Origin: Heterotrichella gracilis
Taxonomy: Eukaryota > Sar > Xanthophyceae > Tribonematales > Xanthonemataceae
Direction of reading: 5' to 3'
Assembly: GCA_032358255.1 (NCBI GenBank)
Contig: JAULBX010027041.1
Span: 1 to 40,989, forward strand
Length of the DNA: 40,989 nucleotides
Part shown: positions 31,328 to 40,989 of the stretch, piece after piece
Layout of the letters: each line of letters starts with the position of its first letter
Position numbering within the stretch: position 1 is the first letter of the stretch
Made by a program: the position numbers and the translations under genes
The notes under the pieces: generated by a model
Seen by the model: the letters and a program-made list of their open reading frames with translations, nothing else
Told to the model about the DNA's origin: nothing
Database searches by the model: none

Positions 31328-32621
31328 GATGCTGTTGCAGACGGTAGCCCGGTGTTTTTGCTGCTACTGGAAAGGTTCAGACTGCAATAACTCCGGTTAC
31401 CACTCACGCACTGGGTCTCGAGGCGTTGACTGCCTGCCCTTGGCCACGCAGGTGTACTAGTGCTAGCTCAGGCTTAGCTCGCAAAAGAATGCAGCAGGTC
31501 CTTTGACTTGCTAAGCATCTAGACCTCAAACGCATATTGCGGTGCACGGAACTGTAGAACTCCTCTAATTTTCAAGCTTGCGTATACATAATACGCCCAA
31601 CTGGGTTTGAATAGAATAAATATGCCCCAGGTCTAAAGCAGTGCTTCTGAAAGTGAAGCCGGGCCAAAGCAGCCCGGGAGGTAGCGTACATAGGACGGAA
31701 GTGTGAGAGCGCAGAGCAGGACTGATTCTGTTGAACGCTCCTGTAGTTGGGTTGCAGCGTTTGCCAAAGCACCTCGGCACAGGTCCATTCAATCAGCACT
31801 GTTCCCACCACACATCTCTGGCATTGCCTTTCCGGGGAGCGTCCCTCGCTTTTTGGCGCAAGCAACTTGCGCTTTGATACGACGTTGTGGACAACCTGTT
31901 CGCTTTCAGTTGGGTGGCAGCCTGCCAGGTGAGCTGAGCTGCAAAAGCACCACCACACACAATGGGCCAAATCCCTGTGACGGCGCGAGGGCTTAGTGAA
32001 TAGCCTATACTAACAAGCGGGAAGCCTTCGAAAGGGGTTGAATAGTACTTGAAAGTGACCTAGATGATGCGTGTACGCGTTGGGATGGCAGTGGTGTCTG
32101 TCTGCATGCATGCAAGGTTTCGGACAATATGCATGCATGTGCTCCCAGGGAGGTTGGACCTTCGGGGATACTTGCTTGAACATCAAGCCATTAATCCCTT
32201 TCGTTTGCTTGTCTGAAAGGTCTGGCTGTGGTGTATTTGGTGCCTTGCTGGCGGTGCATGCACAGGTAGCTGTTGGGCAAGTGATAAATAACTTCACTTT
32301 GAACTGAAGGTTCCACCTTCTGAGGAAACTTTTAAAACGCTGATGCCCTAGCAGAAACACCTGTGTTGTCACGAGTGTGATTGCACACCATCGCATACGC
32401 CTACAACCTGCTGCTCTGCCCTTGGGTCCTCCACAACAGCAACTCAACGTCTTCATGTCTTGCCCGTGTCACCCCACCTGCCCACCCCACCTGCTGGTGC
32501 TCCACAGGTGCACCAGAGGCCGCCTCAAGCACCAGCACCTAAACCCGCACAGCCGCCCCATCCCTCTGTCGCCTTTATATCCCCCCACAGCCCAGGCCTG
32601 GCCCACTGGGATAGGCCCACC
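31328..32621. promoter_or_regulatory. divergent intergenic region
   Basis: About 1.3 kb between the elongase (-) and DDA1 (+). The right part (32,390-32,600) is GC-rich and probably 5' UTR of DDA1, perhaps with a spliced leader exon (acceptor-like CCCCCCACAG at 32581-32590). A 16-nt sequence at 32020-32035 recurs at 34535-34550. Confidence 0.4.
32020..32035 (+). repeat. 16-nt repeat, copy 1
   Basis: GGAAGCCTTCGAAAGG, identical to 34535-34550, in non-coding sequence. Confidence 0.8.
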
Positions 32622-32963
32622 ATGGCCACCCCGCTGGCCGACCTGCGTGACCTCCCCTCCCGCAACCCCCACCACTTCTCACAGCTGCACCCCGCCGGCC
32701 ACCGCCCCCCGCAGCCCGCTGCGGCCCCCCCGCGCCGCTACCTGGCCACCCACGACCACACGCAGCCGCCCACCCACCAGGTCATACGCACAGAGGCAAC
32801 AGGCGTGCTGGTGCGCCAGTTTTACGCGCTGGGGCTGCAGCGGCACATGCGCGCAGAGGCGCAGCCGCCCCCTGCGCCCCCTCCCGCTGTGGCCGCCTCC
32901 AGCCCCAACAAGCGCCCAGCAGACACCCTTGAGGGTGTGCGCAGCAAGCATCAGCGCCCATAG
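32622..32963 (+). CDS. DDA1: DDA1 (DET1- and DDB1-associated protein 1)
   Basis: DDA1 is a small scaffold subunit of CUL4-DDB1 ubiquitin ligases; in plants it joins the COP10-DET1-DDB1 complex and helps substrate recognition, including ABA receptors. The single-exon ORF of 113 aa shows the conserved DDA1 core: DLPSRNPHHFSQLH near the N-terminus (DDB1-binding segment; animal LPVYNKSNFSRFH), RRYLATHDHTQPPTHQVI, and TEATGVLVRQFY (animal TEKTNILLRYL). A nuclear-type basic tail (NKRPADTL, SKHQRP) ends the protein. The middle has Pro/Ala-rich inserts. The ATG in CCACCATGG is a strong start; open sequence upstream lacks an ATG in frame and is probably 5' UTR. It lies tail-to-tail with APC2, another cullin-ligase component. 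Confidence 0.88.
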   Translation: MATPLADLRDLPSRNPHHFSQLHPAGHRPPQPAAAPPRRYLATHDHTQPPTHQVIRTEATGVLVRQFYALGLQRHMRAEAQPPPAPPPAVAASSPNKRPADTLEGVRSKHQRP

Positions 32964-33820
32964 GGGCTTGGCAGGGGGGCCCAGGGTCCCTGGTGCAGGA
33001 GCTGGTAATTTTTTGGTCTGGTCGTATGTATACTGCTTGGATGGGTGAGCCACACCCACACTCAGCCAGCCTTGCAGCCAAATGGGGGAGACTGGTTCCA
33101 TAACTACGGTATTGTTTCAAGTGGTGCAGTTGTCTGTACAGTTATTACTAAGGGGCTGTTTGCTGGTAAATTTGCGTGAAGTTGTGCAGCTAGATTTGCC
33201 TGGGGCAGGGTAAGGAGGGGCCGGCCTCCACCGTTGCAATGCTCACTTGTTGTTTGTTGTTGGGGAAAGTTAGGTAGGTTTAGCTCCCAGGAAGAGTCTT
33301 TCTGTCAAGTTTTCCCATGTATTTTAGCTTAATGCCGGGCCAGGGGGGCATCCGTTGCAGCTTTGGTCGCATGTGGCACCCACATATTTGGATTGTGGGT
33401 GCTTATACAGTGAGATCACAAGTTGTTTGCATGTATGTTGTTTTTTTGTCTGTTTGCCATGACTTGCCCGCATGACCGCCATGGCGCACCTCAGGATAGC
33501 GCTTGTTCGCCAGGAATTTTTTCATTGTCACGGCGGGGTACTGTACGTGCACACGTGTTGGTAAATGATCAGACTCTGCAGCTGCTTGTCATGGCATTGA
33601 ATAACATCAGATGTGGCACATCTCAGGTAGTTTTATCTGTCTTGCCAAAGAATATGTGCAAATTTTCAATCTAGAAATCAGGTAAGTGGTATCTATGGCT
33701 GGTGAGGGATACAGGCTTATGGTCATGGTGCATGCTTTCTGTAGGGCTTCTACAGCAAGATTCCAAGTTACCTAATAACCTTGCCTTGGATGTTAATAAG
33801 TATGGCAATCATGGCAGCGT

Positions 33821-34033
33821 GTGTCCAAGGTTGCTCTGACATATGCAGGCATTTCTGCACGCATTAAACAGCTGACCACCTGCAAAGTGGCCATGGTGGC
33901 CTTCTCAGCGCGCAACTGCTTGCAAAACATCTCGGCTGTTGTTCCTGAAGAGGTCCTGGGCAACGACAGGGTGGCCGGCGTCGTGGCCCAAGGCATCCTG
34001 GGAGTGCCCTGGTTGACTATATTTCTAGATTGA
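33821..34033 (+). CDS. hypothetical exon, unknown
   Basis: An open frame without a supported ATG ends in TGA at 34033. It has GC-rich third positions and a plausible protein composition (for example VAMVAFSARNCLQNISAVV and PEEVLGNDRVAGVVAQG). One possible reading joins an upstream open stretch ending at 33626 (CAG|GTAGTT donor) to an acceptor at AAACAG before 33869, both in phase 0. I recognise no family. It may be a gene remnant. Confidence 0.2.
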   Translation: MSKVALTYAGISARIKQLTTCKVAMVAFSARNCLQNISAVVPEEVLGNDRVAGVVAQGILGVPWLTIFLD

Positions 34034-34251
34034 ATAATACCAGATATCTGTATTGTTTTGTAATTAATTTATGTGTGTTACACCATACTTCCACAGTGAC
34101 TGCAGCCGCGCATATGGTGAGATGTGTGACAGCAGTCGCACACCTGGTCCGGGACCCTGAGGGACCCTGAGGGGTGCTCCGCATGTCCACAGTGCCATGT
34201 CGTGGCAGCTTAGCCTGGAGGCTATGAGTAAGCTAGGGCCCCTAGCGCGCA

Positions 34252-34282
34252 GTGTAGTACACCGTGTGACGTGACGTACTAC
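34252..34282. repeat. inverted repeat GTAGTAC...GTACTAC
   Basis: 7-bp arms separated by a spacer that contains GTGACGTGACGT. The site is non-coding. Confidence 0.5.
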
Positions 34283-34320
34283 TCCAGCGCGCCGGACCCG
34301 CTTAGCAATGTTATTAGCCT

Positions 34321-34343
34321 GGCGAGTTTGTGACAAACTCGCC
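34321..34343. repeat. perfect hairpin, 10-bp stem and 3-nt loop
   Basis: GGCGAGTTTG and its exact complement CAAACTCGCC flank the loop TGA. It lies about 640 bp downstream of the APC2 stop and is not followed by a T-run. Its role is unknown. Confidence 0.8.
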
Positions 34344-34534
34344 CGGCAACGCTGTTGCCATGCCATGTGCATTGCCTCTCATGCACAAAACGACATTCGG
34401 GGGATATATTGAGGAACCATTAATTAAAATGAGAAAAACCATTAAATAACAAATTTTGAAGAAAGAAAAAAAGGGTCGCATTCAATTTGTGTAGAGGCTC
34501 GAACTTCGAGTGAGGAAGATACCGAAGATTGAAA

Positions 34535-34550
34535 GGAAGCCTTCGAAAGG
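34535..34550 (+). repeat. 16-nt repeat, copy 2
   Basis: Exact second copy of the sequence at 32020-32035, in a patch with further CTTCGA/TTTCGAAA motifs. Confidence 0.8.
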
Positions 34551-34745
34551 ATCCGATCCTACAGGCTTTCGAAACACCCACATAGGCATACTATTATATC
34601 TGATGATTCATACACGGGCAGCGCTACGCTGGCGCTGGCGCCATGGGCATGGTCATTCCAATATGCATGCAAACACTAATTAAATAAACACACAAGCTGC
34701 CAGCAGTGCAACATGATGGAATTTACTTGTCAACTCCTAGTTAAT

Positions 34746-34750
34746 TTACA
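34746..34750 (-). promoter_or_regulatory. putative TGTAA poly(A) signal (APC2)
   Basis: Minus-strand TGTAA about 235 nt past the APC2 stop. Confidence 0.45.
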
Positions 34751-34983
34751 CAGCGCACACGTAGGTGCCTTCCATCGTTGTCACTATCATTGTCAGACTT
34801 GTTGTCCAGTGGCAGTAAATCGCAGAAAAGGTATTACCACAAGATATTATCCAGACAGTGCCCGACATGGCAATGGCATACGCCATGCATGGCAGAATAA
34901 TACTGGGGCCCAGGCTGGCCACCTGGGAATCCCACAATAGTGGTGCCATGCCATGCTGGTTCATTTGCAGATCTGCACTGCAG

Positions 34984-37900
34984 CTACCTCTTCCTGTACA
35001 CCCCCCCCTGCACGCTCAGCTTCTCACCCGCCACCATCCTGCCCAGCAGCGCTTGCAGCTGGTCGGGGGTGCGGTCGTAGGGCGGGTCCAGCGCAAACAT
35101 GGACAGCATGGCGTGCACGCGTGGCAGGGGCAGGCCGTCCAGGTTGGTGAGCATGTGCAGGATGAAGCTCTCGTACACAGCGTCCTGCTGCAGGGGGGGA
35201 GAGGAGGGAGGTGGGTGAGGGTCATGGCCCATGGGATCACCCAGGGGCAAATGGGTCACCCAGGGGCAAATGACAGCATGGCGGGAACATGACATGCATG
35301 GGCAAGACCGCAGGTGACGTGTCCCCCCTCCGCCCCTACCTGCGCCTCCTGCTGTTGCGCGGGGTCTGCCTCCTCCTCCACCGCCATCCCCTCGCCACCC
35401 TGGCCACCGCTCTGCACGCTCTCCGCCCGTCGATACGTGTACCCCCCCTCGCCGCCCCGTGCCTCCACCACCACCCCCTGCGACACCCAGAAGTGCACCT
35501 TGCGCCGCAGCGCCGCCACGCTGGTGCCCACGTGGTCAGCCAGCGCAGCCGCCGGCCACTCTGCCCTGGCCTCAAACGCCATGAGCAGCGCTGCCAGCGC
35601 AGGCGCCACGCTGAACTCCATCTCCTGCTCCCCCAGCTGCAGCGTCAGGCGCACCAGTCCCAGATTGTGGCGCCACAGCAGCTTGCGCGGGGCCTTGAGT
35701 GAGTGGTACTTTGCTGCGTACAGGTCGAGGCTGGACTGGACCTGCAGGGGCAAGGGGGGAGTGGGGGGCGTGATTGCTGTGCTGAAGCAATGGAGGGGTG
35801 TGCCATGTCCATGTGCTTGGTGCACACGGGATAGCAGGAGGTAAAAGTGGAGGTATAAGTGTTATAAAGAAAATGATCCCACTGTCACCTGGTGTGTTGC
35901 GCACCCAAACCCCCTCCACCCACACACCACCACGCATGCACCACCCCGTCCCTCACCTGCTCGGGCAGCTTGACCTCCTCCTGCGGCAGCTGCGGCCAAA
36001 ACAGGTGGCTCACAACGCTGGCGCTCACATGCGCACAGCTGGCCGCCCCTCCCGCCCCCCCTCCCCTTCCCCCCTTGCCGGGCGACAGCGCCTCTGTGGG
36101 CAGCCTGTGCACCGCCGCGTTGATGCGCTTGCTGTCCGCCAGGTCCTTGAGCATGATCTCGCAGGCAGACAGCGGCGGGCGACCAAATCGCAACTTGAGC
36201 AGCTCCAGGGTGGTGACCTCACGCGAGCAGTCGTACGCGCTCTTTGCAAGCAGGCGGTCGCTGAGCATGAGCCTAGGGGCGGGACAGGCATGAAGGTGTT
36301 GGGGGGGAACGATAGCTATTATGTTGTGGGTTATGGTGATGGCTGCGCCCAGTGGCGCTGCTGATTCCACTGTCTGGGAGCCAGGCAGGCCCAGGGTGGG
36401 GGTGGCTACAGGTGCAGGTGCTCACGCATGGCACGGCATGAGGGACTGGAGGGACTCATCCGGTGAAGGATGTCGGTACATGCAAAGGGGTATACCGTGC
36501 AAATCAAGAATTCTAATAAAACCAACAAGTTATAGTAGACCAACAAGCTCTCAGATGCAACATGGCACAGCGATAACTGCACGATTTGTGGCGAGCAATC
36601 ATATGCCCCACCCCGACGTGCCCACCCCACCCCCCACCTGTACTCATTGATGAACAGCTCCTTGGTGCCGTAGATACCCACAAGCAGGCTGATGATGTCG
36701 GCACGCCCACGTGCACCCGCCAGCCGCCCTGGGTCAGCCTCAATGCGCTCAGGCTCCCAGGAGGCAGCCTCAGCAGCCACACGCGAGTCGCCCTCATCAT
36801 CACAAGGCAGGTCACGGGCCTGGGGTGGTGGTGGGGGTAGAGGGGTGTGAGGTGGCCGCATGGTATGCCAGGAGTAGCGTGTTAGGATCCCTCAATCATT
36901 AGCATGCTGGCCTCACGCATGCTTGCCATTGCACATGTGAGGTGTCCTTCCCCATCAGGGCTGTGCACACATACCATCTGCCAGTAGTACCAGCAGCACC
37001 CTCCTCACCCTACCCTGCACCCCCGCACCTGCTCTTCTGATATGCTCCTCTGCAGCTCTGCGTACAGCGACTCCCCCTGTGCGCCCTCCCCCTGCTCCCC
37101 CCCTGTGTCATCCGTCACCATGGTCACCAGGCAGCGGATGGTGTCCTTGCGACCGCGCAGGTACTCACTGATGGAAGGGGACGGGGGAGTGAGGGGGGGC
37201 ATAGCAGCATCAAGGGGGACGATTGTCAAGCGCAGGACATGTGGCTGCAAATCAATCCTACCGTGGAGGGTGGCTGCACAAAGGGCTTTGTGCGTTTGTA
37301 AACGCACACCCTTTTAGCGCCAACACTCGGCAAGGCCACTCCTTCCACCCACATCCAATCCTCCTTCCACCCACATGGAATCCTTCCAACCAAAGTGAAC
37401 CAACCCCATTTCCTTACCGTATTGGCTCTCCCACTGCATCCAGCACCGCATGGCTTGGGTCCACCAGCCTGAGCGCCTTGATGGTGGACACATACTGCTG
37501 GATGATGTCGCTGGTGGAGGCACCTGGGGGGGGAGGAGGGGGGGCATAGGTTGGGAGATGTGGGCATGGGATGGAGGGCCATTTGGCACACCCAGGCTCC
37601 TTGATGCACCTCAGTGATGCACCAAGCGTTCCCAAAATACCAATGTACAAGGTGATGTGTGAGCACCACGGCACCACCATGGATGGGGTGGAGAATGTGC
37701 AGCCTACTACCACCAACCCAAGTGTGGCCACTAGCCAAGACCACTACAGCAGCCTGCCCAGCTCGCTCCCCATTCCCCCACCTACCTGCCCTGAGCAGCC
37801 TTGCGCGTGTGTCCCTGGTGAACCCTGCCACCAGGTGCGCATGCAGTGAGGCGGCGCTGAGGCATGCACGCAGGTCGGACAGGGCGGGGCGGGAGTCTGG

Positions 37901-40324
37901 GTAGTCAACTGTGAGGTCAAACATCTCACTGCAGCGCAGCATCCCCACCGCGCGGCGCACGCTGTACTCGAGGCGGGCGGACCAGGCAGAGAGGGATGCG
38001 GGGGAGGAGGCCTGGGGGTTGAGGAGGGGTGAGGGGCATGTGGCATACCGCCAGGCACTATTTTTATTCTTTCACGCTGTCTAGCTTCAGGCTGCGAATT
38101 CAAGCTTTGCCCTTTACTATTTACCTTTTATTATTTGGGTTGCAAATCGTATAATTGTATGGAAAAGCGCTACAACTGACAGATTTCCTAACAATACAAA
38201 TGTTTCTTTTAAAAATAGTAACGATGGCAGGTGGGTTGGGATCAACAACTGTTCCAGCGTGATGGCACAGGTGGGGGTGTAGGCTGCAAAGCTATTGTAC
38301 GCACCTCAGCTCCCAGCGCCAGGTGCAGGTATGGCAGCACCAGCGCACGCACGTATGCCCGGGCAGCAGGCAGGATGGCCCTGCGCCCCGCGCCTCCCCC
38401 CCTGCGCGCCAGGTGCTCCGCCAGGTGGTCGTACACAGCGCAGGACAGGGACTGGGAGTGCGCCTGGGAGCAGGGGTGGGGTGCGGTTTACTGAAGGAAT
38501 TGGTGGCCTATTTGTATTCAAACAATCTGGCAGGTATTGAAGGAAATTCTTTCCACAAGGAACACTGTCCCAGTCATGCTGCCCTGCTCGCCCCTCACCT
38601 GCACCCCCATCTCCCCCACCGCCCGCGCCAGTCCCTCCACCTGCTCGCACCACCCCTCACCCAGCAGCTGCTGGGGCCCAGGCAGTGAGGGCAGGTGGGG
38701 CCACCACAGCGCGCCGCCCTGCAGGATGGGGGGGGGTCATGTAAATGCTGTGCAGCCGTGAATCGTATGTGGGAGGGGCAGGGGGGGATGCTCCTGGAAC
38801 GAGCCGCCATCCTGGGTTGCACATGGGTTGTGTGGCATGGGGGCACATGGACCAACAGCCTTGTGGGGGATACTGGCGGGAAGGATGGGACAATGGCGGA
38901 GAGTGAGAATCGTGTTCGAACAGCCACGGGCGGTCCACCAACCCCCTACCTCATCGTCCATGCTTTCCTCTTCCTCCCCTTCACTCCCACTCCCCTGCTC
39001 TGCATGCGCCTTGAGCCACTCCGCAGCCACACCCCGCAGCGCATCCAGCCTCGCCTGGTGGAATGCCTTGATCCCGTCACCCATTTCCCCCCCCTGCTCA
39101 CCATGCAGCGCCCCGCACACCTGGCGCCTGAAGGAGCCCGCCATGCCTGCACCAGGGGGGGTGGAAGGGGGTCACCATCAAGGTGCAGGGGAGAGCAAAG
39201 GAAGGCCCAGGATCACAGCCGTGCTCTCCACCCCCCTGTACCACAGTTGCTGCCATGGGGTCCACCAGTGATGCACCTCGCTACCATGCCACCGCTGGTA
39301 GTATGCCCCTTGCCCCCGTACCTGCCAGTGCCGCCAGTGCCGGTGGCTGTGCGCTCCCCCCCGCCCCGAGTGCGGCCTGGCTGAGCGCCGCCAGCAGTTC
39401 AGCGGTGCGAGTGGTGGCGGAAGACAGTTCCTGTGGAGGTGTGTGTGGGGGAGTAAACGAGGGGTACAGCACAGAACACCATGGCACTAGGCACAGCGTC
39501 AGGCAGTGTGGTGTTTACTGCTGGCATACTGCGATCCCTACCTGCCAGGCTGTCAGCAGTGTGTCCTCCTGCACCTGCGCCACTGCCCCGTCACCCCCAG
39601 TGGGTCCCACCATGGACCAAAATCGCTCCAGGTGTCTGCTCTTGAACCCCTCCTGCACACAATGGCACACCACGGCCAGTGGGACAAGCGCAACCCCCGG
39701 CAGCCAGGCGGTGGGGGTGGGGGGTGGCAGCGCACGGCGTGGTCCTGTGCTGACAGCCTGAGTGTGCACTGTGGGTGCCTGTTGTGGGTCTGAAAGCTCG
39801 TCAGATAGGGTGGGCACGATAGCAAGGTGCGGGTGTGTGTGAGGGGACTAGTGCGTACCCCCACACACCAGGGGGTTGGAGGAGCGTAGGTGGGTCAGAG
39901 GACACCCTTCTGGGCACGCAAATGCCAAGCAAGCCACAGCAGCAGCTTGCAAATAGAATTGTCAATATTCCCTGGTGCCTCATTTGTGTGGTTTGGCTTT
40001 GAGGTACCAACTGGGGCACTCGTGGAAGGTGGCTTCATAGAGCAAGATGCATGGACCACGTACCCAGACCTTGTGCACGACAAAGCTGCACACAACCTCC
40101 GCCTGGCCATACGCGCACAGCTGCACCATGGAGGTGCTCAGTGGCCCTGCCTCGCCCCTGCCGCCTGCCGCCACCGCCCTCAGCTGCACCTCCAGCTGGC
40201 TGGTGAAGGCGCGCCATGCAGACAGGCATGCGGTGATGGTGCCGGGACCGAGGGCGGGGACCAGGGGGGTGGCGACCAGCGAACTGGCAGAAGGGGCCGC
40301 GGAGGGCGTGTGGAAGGTGCCCAT
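34984..40324 (-). CDS. APC2: anaphase-promoting complex subunit 2 (cullin-like)
   Basis: APC2 is the cullin scaffold of the APC/C ubiquitin ligase; it binds the RING subunit APC11 and drives mitotic cyclin and securin destruction in the nucleus. Thirteen exons (40324-40064, 39652-39542, 39430-39322, 39146-38950, 38718-38599, 38463-38305, 38011-37786, 37523-37418, 37167-37029, 36819-36638, 36272-35957, 35741-35340, 35187-34984) encode 843 aa; family members are about 820-870. Cullin-homology landmarks: LRGRKDTIRCLVTMVT (431-447), ISLLVGIYGTKELFINEYR, then LMLSDRLLAKS, TLELLKLRFG, CEIMLKDLADSKRIN, LWRHNLGLVRLTL, and the winged-helix block VAALRRKVHFWVSQGVV. The last exon is the C-terminal WHB domain ending GVYRKR. 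The N-terminal helical half is divergent and Ala-rich. An in-frame TAG precedes the ATG. The last acceptor is a CAGCAG tandem, giving one optional Gln. Junctions of exons 1-3 are the least certain. Confidence 0.94.
35233..35271. repeat. tandem duplication, about 20 bp, in APC2 intron 12
   Basis: Two adjacent near-identical units, GGGATCACCCAGGGGCAAAT and GGGTCACCCAGGGGCAAAT. Confidence 0.85.
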
Positions 40325-40989
40325 GCTCTACCGCGATTTGGCGTATGGGCGCTCGAATGGGGACAGGGTGCAATGCATGCATATACACCTTGGACCCAAG
40401 TGGACCAAGTTATGCAGCACGAGATGCGATGGGAGTGGCAGAAAAGAACAAGCCTCCGTTCAAGATACTTAATATGGATACCATCTTCACTGTTTTCCTC
40501 AACAAGTTGGGTGACTTGACTCTTGAGGCACTTGAGGCACAAAAGTGGCAATGACAACGTTGGGCTCAAGACTTTGGGGACCTGAAACGTTTTTGGCAAT
40601 CCCAGATTGTCGCAACTTGCTTACGGAACCCCTTTATAAAAGGGGGTGTGTTGCAAAGCCTTTGCCAAAGGTCTGTCTGCCTGAACTGCGCCCCTGTCTT
40701 CTGGCCAACATCTAGCCAGCCTTGCGCAGTTTGTGTGGCCAGTCGACTCTCAACCCACTCCCACGGCGATGTCCCGTCCGCATAAGTGTGTGAACAGGCT
40801 GGCTTGTGACGGCCCGTTCTTGTGTACGGTTGTCTCAAAGATGATCAATTATCACAGAAAATATATCTAATATTCATTACGACTTAGTACGTGGGCCGAA
40901 AACACGGGTATCAGGGCAAAAGGCCAGGCAGGTTTTAGGAGAGCGTATAGGACAACGGATAACATGTTCATCCTCCGGTGCTTAATGGA
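40325..40989. promoter_or_regulatory. APC2 upstream region
   Basis: It presumably contains the APC2 promoter and 5' UTR. A TATAAA (40635-40640) is centred in an inverted repeat, CCCCTTT-ATA-AAAGGGG (40629-40645), about 310 bp before the ATG. It reads as a TATA-like element on either strand. A 41-codon plus-strand ORF (40429-40554) is not supported. Confidence 0.4.

Larger units (their letters stand above)
32964..34983. other. convergent intergenic region, 2 kb
   Basis: Mostly AT-richer non-coding DNA between DDA1 and APC2. It holds a coding-like open frame ending at 34033 (listed separately), a tandem 10-bp duplication (GGGACCCTGA, near 34151), two hairpins (34252-34282 and 34321-34343), a TTCGAA-rich patch (34,500-34,580), and a likely APC2 poly(A) signal (34746-34750). 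Confidence 0.4.

Noticed and set aside
31572-31970. 132-codon minus-strand ORF between elongase and DDA1
   Set aside because: No true homology signal; His/Cys/Trp-rich chance translation of a promoter region.
32460-32621. N-terminal extension of DDA1 in the same open frame
   Set aside because: No ATG in the extension; the strong CCACCATGG at 32622 and the conserved DDA1 start fit better, so this is taken as 5' UTR.
35289-36293. Several long plus-strand ORFs opposite APC2 exons
   Set aside because: Antisense shadows caused by the GC-rich codon usage of APC2; they are Ser/Thr/Cys-rich without domains.
40429-40554. 41-codon plus-strand ORF with protein-like sequence near the right edge
   Set aside because: Too short, no splice partners seen, and it lies in the presumed APC2 promoter; it could be a relic but cannot be supported.

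Overview
The window looks like nuclear DNA of a chlorophyte green alga. Coding exons are GC-rich and cut by many short introns with C-rich acceptor tracts (typically ...CCCCCAG). Nearly all are GT-AG and keep frame at every junction I traced. Several 3' ends carry TGTAA, the green-algal poly(A) signal, and a Chlamydomonas/plant-type telomere motif (CCCTAAAA/CCCTAAA) occurs internally. The proteins fit a photosynthetic eukaryote: agmatine deiminase, PTS2-type peroxisomal thiolase, a MATE transporter, DDA1, and a SUF4/BuGZ zinc-finger protein. No prokaryotic operon, tRNA, rRNA or CRISPR array was seen. The species cannot be named from the sequence alone.

Layout from left to right (sign = strand): 1-1.7 kb gene-poor; TMEM41-type VTT membrane protein (-, 1.7-3.8 kb); unnamed ubiquitin-like-domain protein (+, 4.5-6.2 kb); agmatine deiminase (-, 7.0-10.2 kb); MATE efflux transporter (+, 11.4-15.3 kb); RNA polymerase subunit RPB8 (-, 15.6-17.4 kb); BuGZ/ZNF207/SUF4-like zinc-finger protein (+, 18.1-20.7 kb); intronless GNAT acetyltransferase (-, 22.0-22.5 kb); maltose/galactoside O-acetyltransferase-like hexapeptide protein (-, 23.0-24.6 kb); small membrane protein (-, 24.6-25.9 kb); 3-ketoacyl-CoA thiolase (+, 26.7-29.4 kb); ELO fatty-acid elongase (-, 30.0-31.3 kb); DDA1 (+, 32.6-33.0 kb); APC2, the cullin subunit of the anaphase-promoting complex (-, 35.0-40.3 kb). 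Strands alternate almost perfectly, giving a chain of divergent promoters and convergent 3' ends.

The most interesting locus is the pair at 22,996-25,879 (minus strand). The stop codon of the small membrane-protein ORF lies only 8 nt before the ATG of the acetyltransferase ORF. This is the arrangement expected of a dicistronic nuclear mRNA, a mode of expression reported in green algae. Other points worth a second look are a 36-nt G/C homopolymer forming the acceptor tract of the last RPB8 intron, a duplicated roughly 65-bp element (window start and RPB8 intron 3), convergent overlapping 3' ends of the thiolase and the elongase, an intronless bacterial-type GNAT gene, an orphan exon whose stop codon abuts an interstitial telomere motif, and a ubiquitin-like protein I could not assign.

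There is no single pathway across the window. Local themes are fatty-acyl metabolism (thiolase and elongase, convergent) and ubiquitin ligases (DDA1 of CRL4 next to APC2 of the APC/C). All splice models were read by eye from sequence, without transcript evidence.
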